From Larix kaempferi (taxonomy: Eukaryota; Streptophyta; Pinopsida; Pinales; Pinaceae): a DNA stretch of 64,000 nt. Positions 9,559-23,000 of this stretch are shown here, one piece after another. Positions within the stretch are counted from its first letter, which is position 1, and every line of letters starts with the position of its first letter. The stretch spans positions 62,001 through 126,000 of the forward strand of contig BSBM01002101.1 in assembly GCA_027924585.1 (NCBI GenBank), read 5' to 3'. The notes beneath the pieces are model-generated. The model was not told the DNA's origin, made no database searches, and saw only the letters and a list, made by a program, of their open reading frames with translations. The position numbers and the translations under genes are program-made.

Positions 9559-10002
9559 GGAATTGAAAATTAAGAATAGATTTAGATGTCCCATTGGTAG
9601 ACAAGCGTCCACGCCAACTTTCATGATGTTTCGAGCTTTGTTCTCCCCCTTTAAGCCCAAGTCTACTGAAAACACACGGTCGAATTTCGACTTTCACCAA
9701 ATTCTTGGAATTGAAAATTGAGCATAGATTTGGATTTCCCGTTGGTAGAAAAGTGTGCACGCCAACGTTCGCGATGTTCTGAGCTATTTTACCACCCTTT
9801 AAGCCCAAGTCTAGCGAAAACACACTGTCGAGGTTTGACTTCGACGAACTTTGCTGAATGGAAAATTGAGCGTAGATTTGGATGTCCCGTTGGTAGACAA
9901 GTCCGCACGCCAACTTTCGTGATGTTCCGAGCTATTTTCCCACCCTTTAATCCCAAGTCTAGCGAAAACGCACGGTCGAGTTTCAACTTTGACCACCTTC
10001 TC
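9559..10002 (+). repeat. HOR block m66-m68, run of type-2 monomers closing the HOR
   Basis: Monomers start at 9559, 9707 and 9855. All three carry gaaaatt. m68 has a divergent start, tgaatggaaaattgagcgta, and its neighbour m67 ends gacttcgacgaactttgc. The next base after this block begins m1 of the following copy, without any change in phase. Confidence 0.88.
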
Positions 10003-13000
10003 GGAATTGAAATTTGAGAATAGTTTTGGATGTCCCATTGGTAGACAAGCGTCCATGCCAACTTTCCTGATGTTCCGAACTATTTTCTCCCCCTTTAAGC
10101 CCAAGTCTAGCGAAAACGGACGGTTGAGTTTTGACTTTGAACAACTTCACGGAATTGAAAATTGAGCATAGATTTGGATGTCCCATTGGTAGACAAGTGC
10201 GCATGCCAACTTTCATGGTGTTCCGAGCTATTTTCCCGCCCTATAATCCCAAGTCTAGCAAAAAAAGCATGGTCGATTTTCAACTTTGCCAACTTCTCGG
10301 AATTGAAATTTGAGAATAGTTTTGGATGTCCCATTGGTAGACAAGCGTCCATGCCAACTTTCGTGACGTTTCGAGCTATTTTCTCCCCCTTTAAGCCCAA
10401 GTTTAGTGAAAACGAACGGTCGAGTTTCAACTTTGACCAACTTCTTGGAATTGAAATTTGAGAATAGTTTTGGATGTCCCATTGGTAGACAAGTGTCCAC
10501 ACCAACTTTCATCACATTTCGAGCTATTTTATCCCCCTTTAAGCCCAACTCTACTGAAAACACACGGTCGCGTTTCGGCTTTGACCTACTTCTCGGAATT
10601 GAAAATTGAGAATAGATTTGGATGTCCCATTTGTGGACATGCGTACACAACAACTTTCGTGACGTTACGAGCTAATTTCACACCCTTTAAGCTCAAGTCT
10701 AGCGAAAAATCACGGTCGAGTTTCAACTTTGACCAACTTCCCGGAATTTAAATTTGAGAATAGTTTGGGATGTCCCATTGGTAGACAAGCGTCCACACCA
10801 ACTTCCGTGACGTTCCGACCTATTTTCTGCCCCATTAAGCCCAACTCTAGTGAAAACGTATGGTCGAGTTTTGACTTTCACCAACTTCTCGGAATTAAAA
10901 ATTGAGCATATATTTGGATGTCCCATTTGTAGACATGCACGCACAACAAATTTCGTGACGTTAAGAGCTAATTTCACACCCTTTAAGCTCAAGTGTAGTG
11001 AAAACGCATGGTGGCATTTCGACTTTGACCAACTTCTTGAATTGAAATTTGAGAATAGATTTGGATGTACCGTTGGTAGACAAGTGCGCACGCCAACTTT
11101 CGTGACGTTTTGAGTTATTTACCCACCCTTTAAGCCCAAGTCTAGCAAAAACGCAGGATCGAGTTTCAACTTTGACCAACTTCTTGGAATTGAAGTTTGA
11201 GAATAGATTTGGATGTCCCATTGGTAGACAAGCGTCCATGCCAACTTTCGTGACGTTTCGAGCTATTTTCTCCTCCTTTAATCCCAAGTCTAGCGAAAAC
11301 GCACGGTCGAGTTTCGACTTTGACCAGCTTCGCGGAATTGAAAATTGAGCATAGATTTGGATTCCCTGTTGGTCGACAACTGCACACGCCAACTTTCGTG
11401 ATGTTCCGAGAAATTCTCCACCCTTTAAGGCTAAGTCTAGCAAAAACGCACGGTCGAGTTTCGGCTTTGACCAACTTCTCGGAATTGAAATTTGAGAATA
11501 GATTTGGATATCCCATAGGTAGACAACCGTGCACGCCAACTTTCGTGATGTTCTGAGCTATTTTATTCCCCTTTATGCCCAACACTAGAGAAAACGCACG
11601 GTTGCATTTCGGCTTTGACCTACTTCTCGGAATTGAAAATTGAGAATAGATTTGGATGTCCCATTTGTAGACATGCGCGCACAGCAACGTTCGTGACGTT
11701 CCGAGCTATTTTCTCCCCCTTTAAGACCAACTCTAGCGAAAACGCACGATCAAGTTTCAACTTTGACCAACTTCTCAGAATTGAAATTTGAGAATAGTTT
11801 TGGATGTCCCATTGGTAGACAAGTGTCCACACGAACTTTCGTGACATTCCGAGCTATTTTCTCCCCCTTTAAGCCCAACTCTAGAGAAAACGCACGGTCT
11901 CGTTTCGGCTTTGACCTACTTCTCGGAATTGAAAATTGAGAATCGATTTGGATGTCCCATTTGTAGACATGCGCGCACAGCAACTTTCATGACGTTCCGA
12001 GCTATTTTCTCCCCCTTTATGCACAACTCTAGAGAAAACGCACGATCAAGTTTCAACTTTGACCAACTTTTCGGAATTGAAATTTGAGAATATTTTTGGA
12101 TGTCCCATTGGTAGACAAGCGTCCACACCAACTTTCGTGACGTTACGAGCTAATTTCACACCCTTTAAGCTCAAGCCTAGAGAAAACTCATGGTGGCGTT
12201 TTGACTTTGACCAACTTCTCGTAATTGAAAATTGAGCATAGATTTGGATGTACCGTTGGTAGACAAGTGCGCATGCCAACTTTCGTTACGTTCTGAGCTA
12301 TTTTCTCACCCTTTAAGCCCAAGTCTAGCGAAAAAACACGGTCGAGTTTCAACTTTGACCAACTTCTCGAAATTGAAATTCAAGAATAGTTTTGGATGTC
12401 CTATTGGTAGACAAGCGTCCACAGCAACTTTCGTGACATTCCGAGCTATTTTCTCCCCCTTTATGCCCAAGTCTAGAGAAAACACACGTTCAAGTTTCGA
12501 CTTTGACGAACTTCACGGAATTCAAAATTAAGCATAGATTTGGATGTTCCGTTGGTAGACAAGTGAGCACGCCAACTTTCGTGACTTTTCGAGCTATTTT
12601 CCCACCCTTTAAGCCCAAGTCTAGCGTAAACGCACGGTTGCGTTTCAACTTTGAGCAGCTTCTCCGAATTGAATTGTGAGAATAGATTTGGATGTCCCAT
12701 TTGTAGACAAGCGTCCATGCCAACTTTCGTGACGTTTCGATCTATTTTCTCCCCCTTTAATCCCAAGTATAGCAAAAACGCACCATCGAGTTTCGACTTT
12801 GACCAAATTCACCAAATTGAAAATTGAGCATAAATTTGGATGTCCCGTTGGTAGACAAGTGCGCACGCCAACTTTCGTGATGTTCCAAGCTATTTTCTCA
12901 CCGTTTAAGCCCAAGTCTAGCAAAAACGCATATTCGATTTTCAACTTTTACCAACTTCTCGAAATTTAAATTTGAGAATAGATTTGGATGTCCCATTGGT

Positions 13001-16000
13001 AGACAAGCGTCCATGCCAACTTTCATGACGTTTCGAGCTTTTTTCTCCCCCTTTAACCCCAAGACCAGCGAAAACGCACGGTCGAGTTTCGACTTTGACC
13101 AACTTCTCGGAATTAAAAATTTAGAATCGATTCGGATGACCCATTTGTAGACATGCACGCACAACAACTTTCATGACGTTACGAGCTAATTTCACACCCT
13201 TTAAGCCCAATTCTAGAGAAAACGCATGATCCAGTTTCAACTTTGACCACCTTCTTCGAATTGAAATTTGAGAATAGTTTTAGATGTCCCATTGGTAGAC
13301 AAGCATCCACACAAACTTTGTGACGTTCCGAGCTATTTTCTCTCCCTTTAAGCCCAAGTCTAGCGAAAACGCACGGACGATTTTCGACTTTCAACAACTT
13401 CTCGGAATTGAAAATTGAGCATAGATTTGGATGTCCCATTGGTAAACAAGTGCGCACACCAACTTTCATGACGTTCCGAGGTATTTTCCCACCCTTTAAT
13501 CCCAAGTCTAGCGAAAATGCATGGTCGCCTTACGGCTTTGACCTACTTCTAGGAATTTAAAACGTAGAATAGATTTGGATGTCCCATTTGTAGACATGCG
13601 CGCACAACACATTTCGTGATGCTACGAGCTAATTTCACACCCTTTAAACTCAAGTCTAGTGAAAACGCATTGTGGCATTTCGACCTTGACCAACTTCACG
13701 GAATCGAAAATTGAGCATAGATTTGGATGTCCCGTTGGTAAACAAGTGTGCACGCCAACTTTCGTGACGTTCCGAGCTATTTTCCAACCCTTTAAGCCCA
13801 AGTCTAGCGTAAACGCATGGTCGCGTTTCAACTTTGACTAACTTCTCAGAATTGAAATTTGAGAATAGATTTGGATGTCCCATTGGTAGACAAGCGTCCA
13901 CACCAACGTTCGTGAAATTTCGAGCTATTTTTCCTGCTTTAAGCCAAACTCTAGAGAAAACGCGCGGTCGAATTTCAACTCTGACCAACTTCTCGGAATT
14001 GAAATTTGAGAATATTTTTGGATGTCACACTGGTAGAAAAGCGTCCACACCAACTTTCGTAATGTTCCGAGCTATTTTCTACCCCTTTAAGCCTAAGTCT
14101 GGCGAAAACGCAGGGTCGAGTTTCGGCTTTGACCAACTTCTTGGAATTGAAATTTGAGAATAGATTTGGATATCCCATTGGTAGACAAGCATGCACACCA
14201 ACTTTCATGACGTTTCGAGCTATTTTCTCCCCATTTAATCCCAAGTCTAGCGAAAACGCACGGTCGCATTTTGGGCTTTGATGTACTTCTCGGAATTGAA
14301 ATTTGAGAATAAATTTGGATGCCGCATTGGTAGAGGAGCGCGTACGCCAACTTTCGTGACGTTCTGAGCTATTTTCTCAACATTTAAGCCCAAGTCTAGC
14401 GAAAATGCACAGTCGCGTTTCGGCTTTGACCTACTTCTCGGAGTTGAAATTTGAGAATAAATTTGGATGCCCCATTCGTAGACAAGTGCATATGCCAACT
14501 TTCGTGATATTCCCGGCTATTTTCTCACCCTTTAAGCTGAAGTCTAACGAAAATGCACGGTCGTGTTTCGGACTTGACCAACTTCTCAGAATTTAAATTT
14601 GAGAATAGATATGGATGCCCCATTGGTAGACAAGCATGCACGCCAACTTTCATGACGTTCCGAGCTATTTTCTCCCCCTTTAAGCCCAAGTCTAGCGAAA
14701 CCGCACGTTCGATTTTCAACTTTGACCAACTTCTTGGAATTTAAATTTGAGAATAGTTTTGAATGTCTGATTGGTAGACAGACGTCCACGCCAACTTTTG
14801 TAACGTTCGAGCTTTTTTCTCCCCCTTTAACCCCAAGCCTAGCGAAAACGCACGGTCGATTTTCATCTTTCACTAACTTCTCGGAATTGAAAATTGAGCA
14901 TAGATTTGGATGTCCCGTTGGTAGACAAGTGCGCACGCCAACTTTCGTGATGTTCCGAGCTATTTTCCCACCCTTTAATCCCAAGTCTATTGAAAACGCA
15001 AAGTTGAGTTTCAACTTTGAACACCTTCTCGGAATTGAAATTTTAGAATAGTTTTGGATGTCCCATTGGTAGACAAGTGTCCATGCCAACTTTCGTGACG
15101 TTCCGAGCTATTTTCTCCCCATTTAAGCCCATGTCTGGCGAAAACACACGGTCGAGTTTCGACTTTGACCAACTTCGCGGAATTGAAAATTGAGTAGAGA
15201 TTTGGATGTCCCATTGGTAGATAAGTGCGCAAGCCAACTTTCGTGACGTTCCGAGATATTTTCCCACCCTTTAATCCCAAGTCTAGCAAAAACGCACGGT
15301 CGAGTTTCAACTTTGACTAACTTGTCGGAATTCAAATTTGAGAATAGATTTGGATGTCCCATTGGTAGATAAGCATCCACGCCAACTTTCGTGACGTTTC
15401 GAGCTTTTTTCTCCCCCTTTAAGACCAAGTCTAGCGAAAACGCACGGTCGAGTTTCGACTTTCACCAACTTCTCAGAATTGAAAATTGAGCATAGATTTG
15501 GATGTCCCGTTGATAGAAAAGTGTGCACGCCAACTTTCGTAACGTTCTGAGCTATTTTCCAACCCTTTAATCCCAAGTCTATCGAAAACGCACGGTCATG
15601 TTTAAACTTTGACCAAGTTCTCGGAATTGAAATTTGAGCATAGTTTTGGATGTCCCATTGGTAGACAAGCGTGCATGCCAACTTTCGTGACATTCCGAGC
15701 TATTTTCCACCCCTTTAATCCCAAGTCTAGCCTAAACGCACGGTCGAGTTTCAACTTTTACCAACTTCGCGGAATTGAAAATTGAGCATAGATTTGGATG
15801 TCCCATTGGTAGAAAAGTGTCCATGCTAGCTTTCATGACGTTCCGAGTTGTTTTCTCCGCCTTTAAGGCCAAGTCTAGTGAATAAGCACTGTCGAGGTTC
15901 GACTTTGACGAACTTCACGCAATTGAAAATTGAGCATAAATTTGGATGTCCCGTTGGTAGAAAAGTGTGCACGCCAACTTTCATGACCCTCCAAGCTATT

Positions 16001-19000
16001 TTCCCACCCTTTAAGCCCAAGTCTAGCGAAAATGCAGAGTTGAGTTTCGACTTTCACCAACTTCTTGGAATTGAAAATTGAGCACAGATTTGGATGTCCT
16101 ATTGGTAGACAAATGCGCACGCCAACTTTCGTGACGTTCCAAGCTATTTTTGCGCCCTTTAATTCCAAGTCTAGCGAAAAAAGCATTGTCGAGTTTCAAC
16201 TTTGACCAACTTCTTGGAATTGAAATTTGAGAATAGTTTTGGATGTCCCACTGGTAGACAAGCGTCCATGCCAACTTTCATGACGTTCCAAGCTATTTTC
16301 TCCCCCATTAAGCCCAACTCTAGTGAAAACGTACGGTCGAGTTTCGACTTTCACCAACTTCTCGGAATTGAAAATTGAGCATAGATTTGGATGTCCAATT
16401 TGTAGACATGCACGCACAGCAACTTTCGTGATGCTACAAGCTAATTTAACACCCTTTAAGCTCAAGTCTAGCAAAAACGCATGATGGCATTTTGACTTTG
16501 AAAAACTTATTGGAATTGAAATTTGAGAATAGATTTGGATGTCCCATTGGTAAACAAGCGTGCACGCCAAATTTGGTGAGGTTTCGAGTTATTTTCTCTC
16601 CCTTTAATCCCAAGTCTAGTGAAGACGCACGATCGAGTTTCAACTTTGACCAACTTCTTGGAATTGAAATTTGAGCATAGATTTGTATGTCCCGTTGGTA
16701 GACAAGTGCGCACGCCAACTTTCGTTACATTCCGAGCTATTTTCTTCCCCTTTAAGCCAAACTCTAGAGAAAATGCGCAGTCGAGTTTCAACTTTGACTA
16801 ACTTCTCGGAATTGAAATTTGAGAATTGATTTGGATGTCACATTGTTAGACAAGCGTCCACGCCAACTTTCGTGACGTTGCGAGTTTCGACTTTCACCAA
16901 CTTCTCGGAATTGAAAATTGAGCATAGATTTAGATTTCCCGTTGGTAGACAAGTGCGCACACCAACTTTCATGACGTTCCGACGTATTTTCCCACATTTT
17001 AAGCCCAGGTCTAGCGAAAACGCACAGTGGAGTTTCGACTTTCACCAACTTCTCGAAATTGAAATTTGAGAATAGTTTTGGATGTCCCATTGGTAGAAAA
17101 GTGTCCACACCAACTTTCGTGACATTTCGAGCTATTTTATCCCCCCTTTAAGCACAACTCTAGAGAAAACGCACGGTCCCGTTTCGGCTTTGACCAACTT
17201 CTCGGAATTGAAAACTGAGAATAGATTTGGATGTCCTTGTAGACATGCCCACACAGCAACTTTTGTGACGTTACGAGCTAATTTCACACCCTTTAAACTC
17301 AAGTCTAGCGAAAACGCATGGTGGCATTTCGACCTTGATCAACTTCTCGGAATTGGAAATTGAGCACATATTTGGATGTACCATTGGTAGACAAGTGCGC
17401 ACACCAACTTTCGTGACATTCCAAGCTATTTTCCCGCCTTTTAATTCCAAGTCTAGCGAAAAAAGCATGCTCGAGCTTCGACTTTCACCAACTTCTCGGA
17501 ATTGAAAATTGAGCATAGATTTGGATGTCCCATTTGTAGACATGCGTGCACGGCAACTTTCGTGACGCTACGAGCTAATTTCACACCCTTTAAGCTCAAG
17601 TCTAGCGAAAACGCATGGTGGCATTTCGAATTTGACCAACTTCTTGGAATTGAAATTTGAGAATAGATTTGAAAGTCACATTGTTAGACAAGCATCCACG
17701 CCAACTTTCATAACGTTTCGAGCTTTTTTCTCCCCCTTTAAGCCCAAGTCTAGCGAAAACGCACGGATGAGTTTCGACTTTCACCAACTTCTCAAAATTT
17801 AAAATAGAGCATATATTTGGATGTCCCGTTGGTAGACAAGTGCGCACGCCAACTTCCTTCACATTCCGAGCTATTTTCCTACCTTTTAAGCCCAAGTCTA
17901 GCGAAAACGCACGGTCGAGTTTCAACTTTAACCAACTTCTCGGAATTGAAATTTGAGAATAGTTTTGGATGTCTTATTGGTAGACAAGCGTCCACACCAA
18001 CTTTCGTCACATTCTGAGCTATTTTATCCCCCTTTAAGCCCAACTCTAGAGAAAACGCACGGTCGCGTTTCGTCTTTGACCTACTTCTCGGAATTGAAAA
18101 CTGAGAAAAGATTTGGATGTCCCATTTTCTAACATGCGTGGACAACAACTTTCGTGACGTTACGAGCTAATTTCACACCCTTTAAGCTCAAGTCTAACGA
18201 AAATTTTGACTTTGACCAACTTCTGGGAATTGAAATTTGAGAATAGATTTGGATGTCTCGTTGGTAGACAAGTGCGCATGCCAACTTTCGTGATGTTCCG
18301 AGCTATTTTCCCACCCTTTAAGCCCAAGTCTAGCGAAAACACATGGTCGAGTTTCAACTTTGACCAATTTCCCGAAATTGAAATTTGAGAATAGTTTTGG
18401 ATGTCCCATTGGTAAACAAGCATCCATGCCAACTTTCGTGACGTGCCGACCTATTTTCTGCCCCATTAAGCCCAACTCTAGTGAAAACGTACGGTCGAGT
18501 TTCGAATTTCACCAACTTCTCCGAATTGAAAATTGAGCATAGATTTGGATGTCCCATTTGTAGACATGCGCACACAGCAAAATTCATGACGTTACGAGCT
18601 AATTTCACACCCTTTAAGCTCAAGTCTAGCGAAAACACATGGTGGCATTTCGACTTTGACCAACTTCTGGGAATTGAAATTTGAGAATAGATTTGGATGT
18701 CCCGTTGGTAGACAAGTGTGCACGCCAACGTTCGTGACGTTACGAGCTAATTTCACACCCTTTAAGCTCAAGTCTAGAGAAAACGCATGGTGGCGTTTCG
18801 ACTTTGACCAAGTTCTGGGAATTGAAATTTGCGAATAGATTTGGATGTCCCGTTGGTAGACAAGTGCCCATGCCAACTTTCATGATGTTCCAAGGTATTT
18901 TATCCCCCTTTAAGCCCAAGTCTAGAGAAAACGCACGGCCGCGTTTCGGGTTTGACCTACTTCTCGGAATTGAAAATTGAGAATAGATTCGGACGTCCCA

Positions 19001-20001
19001 TTTGTAGACTGGTGTGCACACCAACTTTCGTGACGTTCCAAGCTATTTTTTCACCCTTTAAGCTCAAGCCTAGCAAAAACGCACGGTCGATTTTCGACAT
19101 TCACCAACTTCTCGAATTTGAAAATTGAGCATTGATTTGGATTTCCCATTGGTAGACAAGTGCGCACGCCAACGCTCATGACGTTCCGAGCTATTTTCCC
19201 ACCCTTTAAGCTTAAGTCTAGCGAAAACGAATGGTGGCGTTTCGACTTTGACCAAGTTCTGGGAATTGAAATTTGAGAATAGATTTGGATGTCCCGTTGG
19301 TAGACAAGTGCCCATGCCAACGTTCGGGACGTTCCGAGGTATTTTCTCGCCCTTTAAGCCCAACTCTAGAGAAAACGCACGATCGCGTTTCGGGTTTGAC
19401 CTGCTTCTCGGAATTGAAAATCGGGAATAGATTTGGATGTCCCATTTGTAGACATGCGTGCAAAGCAAATTTCGTGACGTTATGAGCTAATTTCACACCC
19501 TGTAAGCTAAAGTCTAGCGAAAACATATGGTGGCGTTTCGACTTTGACCAACCTATGGGAATTGAAAATTAAGAATAGATTTAGATGTCCCATTGGTAGA
19601 CAAGCGTCCACGCCAACTTTCATGATGTTTCGAGCTTTGTTCTCCCCCTTTAAGCCCAAGTCTACTGAAAACACACGGTCGAATTTCGACTTTCACCAAA
19701 TTCTTGGAATTGAAAATTGAGCATAGATTTGGATTTCCCGTTGGTAGAAAAGTGTGCACGCCAACGTTCGCGATGTTCTGAGCTATTTTACCACCCTTTA
19801 AGCCCAAGTCTAGCGAAAACACACTGTCGAGGTTTGACTTCGACGAACTTTGCTGAATGGAAAATTGAGCGTAGATTTGGATGTCCCGTTGGTAGACAAG
19901 TCCGCACGCCAACTTTCGTGATGTTCCGAGCTATTTTCCCACCCTTTAATCCCAAGTCTAGCGAAAACGCACGGTCGAGTTTCAACTTTGACCACCTTCT
20001 C
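10003..20001 (+). repeat. HOR copy 2 (complete, 9,999 bp)
   Basis: It has the same 68-monomer order and the same total length as copy 1, with no indels seen. The private difference noticed is A at 15983 in monomer 41 (tcatgaccct where other copies read tcgtgaccct), a CpG-to-CpA change. At shared sites it has A at 13906, C at 16609 and T at 19117. Identity to copies 1 and 3 is therefore about 99.9% or higher by eye, though I did not align every base. Confidence 0.96.
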
Positions 20002-23000
20002 GGAATTGAAATTTGAGAATAGTTTTGGATGTCCCATTGGTAGACAAGCGTCCATGCCAACTTTCCTGATGTTCCGAACTATTTTCTCCCCCTTTAAGCC
20101 CAAGTCTAGCGAAAACGGACGGTTGAGTTTTGACTTTGAACAACTTCACGGAATTGAAAATTGAGCATAGATTTGGATGTCCCATTGGTAGACAAGTGCG
20201 CATGCCAACTTTCATGGTGTTCCGAGCTATTTTCCCGCCCTATAATCCCAAGTCTAGCAAAAAAAGCATGGTCGATTTTCAACTTTGCCAACTTCTCGGA
20301 ATTGAAATTTGAGAATAGTTTTGGATGTCCCATTGGTAGACAAGCGTCCATGCCAACTTTCGTGACGTTTCGAGCTATTTTCTCCCCCTTTAAGCCCAAG
20401 TTTAGTGAAAACGAACGGTCGAGTTTCAACTTTGACCAACTTCTTGGAATTGAAATTTGAGAATAGTTTTGGATGTCCCATTGGTAGACAAGTGTCCACA
20501 CCAACTTTCATCACATTTCGAGCTATTTTATCCCCCTTTAAGCCCAACTCTACTGAAAACACACGGTCGCGTTTCGGCTTTGACCTACTTCTCGGAATTG
20601 AAAATTGAGAATAGATTTGGATGTCCCATTTGTGGACATGCGTACACAACAACTTTCGTGACGTTACGAGCTAATTTCACACCCTTTAAGCTCAAGTCTA
20701 GCGAAAAATCACGGTCGAGTTTCAACTTTGACCAACTTCCCGGAATTTAAATTTGAGAATAGTTTGGGATGTCCCATTGGTAGACAAGCGTCCACACCAA
20801 CTTCCGTGACGTTCCGACCTATTTTCTGCCCCATTAAGCCCAACTCTAGTGAAAACGTATGGTCGAGTTTTGACTTTCACCAACTTCTCGGAATTAAAAA
20901 TTGAGCATATATTTGGATGTCCCATTTGTAGACATGCACGCACAACAAATTTCGTGACGTTAAGAGCTAATTTCACACCCTTTAAGCTCAAGTGTAGTGA
21001 AAACGCATGGTGGCATTTCGACTTTGACCAACTTCTTGAATTGAAATTTGAGAATAGATTTGGATGTACCGTTGGTAGACAAGTGCGCACGCCAACTTTC
21101 GTGACGTTTTGAGTTATTTACCCACCCTTTAAGCCCAAGTCTAGCAAAAACGCAGGATCGAGTTTCAACTTTGACCAACTTCTTGGAATTGAAGTTTGAG
21201 AATAGATTTGGATGTCCCATTGGTAGACAAGCGTCCATGCCAACTTTCGTGACGTTTCGAGCTATTTTCTCCTCCTTTAATCCCAAGTCTAGCGAAAACG
21301 CACGGTCGAGTTTCGACTTTGACCAGCTTCGCGGAATTGAAAATTGAGCATAGATTTGGATTCCCTGTTGGTCGACAACTGCACACGCCAACTTTCGTGA
21401 TGTTCCGAGAAATTCTCCACCCTTTAAGGCTAAGTCTAGCAAAAACGCACGGTCGAGTTTCGGCTTTGACCAACTTCTCGGAATTGAAATTTGAGAATAG
21501 ATTTGGATATCCCATAGGTAGACAACCGTGCACGCCAACTTTCGTGATGTTCTGAGCTATTTTATTCCCCTTTATGCCCAACACTAGAGAAAACGCACGG
21601 TTGCATTTCGGCTTTGACCTACTTCTCGGAATTGAAAATTGAGAATAGATTTGGATGTCCCATTTGTAGACATGCGCGCACAGCAACGTTCGTGACGTTC
21701 CGAGCTATTTTCTCCCCCTTTAAGACCAACTCTAGCGAAAACGCACGATCAAGTTTCAACTTTGACCAACTTCTCAGAATTGAAATTTGAGAATAGTTTT
21801 GGATGTCCCATTGGTAGACAAGTGTCCACACGAACTTTCGTGACATTCCGAGCTATTTTCTCCCCCTTTAAGCCCAACTCTAGAGAAAACGCACGGTCTC
21901 GTTTCGGCTTTGACCTACTTCTCGGAATTGAAAATTGAGAATCGATTTGGATGTCCCATTTGTAGACATGCGCGCACAGCAACTTTCATGACGTTCCGAG
22001 CTATTTTCTCCCCCTTTATGCACAACTCTAGAGAAAACGCACGATCAAGTTTCAACTTTGACCAACTTTTCGGAATTGAAATTTGAGAATATTTTTGGAT
22101 GTCCCATTGGTAGACAAGCGTCCACACCAACTTTCGTGACGTTACGAGCTAATTTCACACCCTTTAAGCTCAAGCCTAGAGAAAACTCATGGTGGCGTTT
22201 TGACTTTGACCAACTTCTTGTAATTGAAAATTGAGCATAGATTTGGATGTACCGTTGGTAGACAAGTGCGCATGCCAACTTTCGTTACGTTCTGAGCTAT
22301 TTTCTCACCCTTTAAGCCCAAGTCTAGCGAAAAAACACGGTCGAGTTTCAACTTTGACCAACTTCTCGAAATTGAAATTCAAGAATAGTTTTGGATGTCC
22401 TATTGGTAGACAAGCGTCCACAGCAACTTTCGTGACATTCCGAGCTATTTTCTCCCCCTTTATGCCCAAGTCTAGAGAAAACACACGTTCAAGTTTCGAC
22501 TTTGACGAACTTCACGGAATTCAAAATTAAGCATAGATTTGGATGTTCCGTTGGTAGACAAGTGAGCACGCCAACTTTCGTGACTTTTCGAGCTATTTTC
22601 CCACCCTTTAAGCCCAAGTCTAGCGTAAACGCACGGTTGCGTTTCAACTTTGAGCAGCTTCTCCGAATTGAATTGTGAGAATAGATTTGGATGTCCCATT
22701 TGTAGACAAGCGTCCATGCCAACTTTCGTGACGTTTCGATCTATTTTCTCCCCCTTTAATCCCAAGTATAGCAAAAACGCACCATCGAGTTTCGACTTTG
22801 ACCAAATTCACCAAATTGAAAATTGAGCATAAATTTGGATGTCCCGTTGGTAGACAAGTGCGCACGCCAACTTTCGTGATGTTCCAAGCTATTTTCTCAC
22901 CGTTTAAGCCCAAGTCTAGCAAAAACGCATATTCGATTTTCAACTTTTACCAACTTCTCGAAATTTAAATTTGAGAATAGATTTGGATGTCCCATTGGTA

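Larger units (their letters stand above)
4..10002 (+). repeat. HOR copy 1 (complete, 68 monomers, 9,999 bp)
   Basis: This is the reference copy for monomer numbering. Bases 1-3 are the end of monomer 68 of the preceding copy. Sixty-eight monomers were located by hand; 68 x 148 = 10,064, and the observed monomer length deviations sum to -65, giving exactly 9,999. The only private base seen is A at 9317, where other copies have G. At the sites shared between copies it has G at 3907, C at 6610 and T at 9118. To convert positions to other copies add 9999 (copy 2), 19998 (copy 3), 29997 (copy 4), 39996 rising to 39998 (copy 5), 49997 (copy 6) or 59996 (copy 7). Confidence 0.97.
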
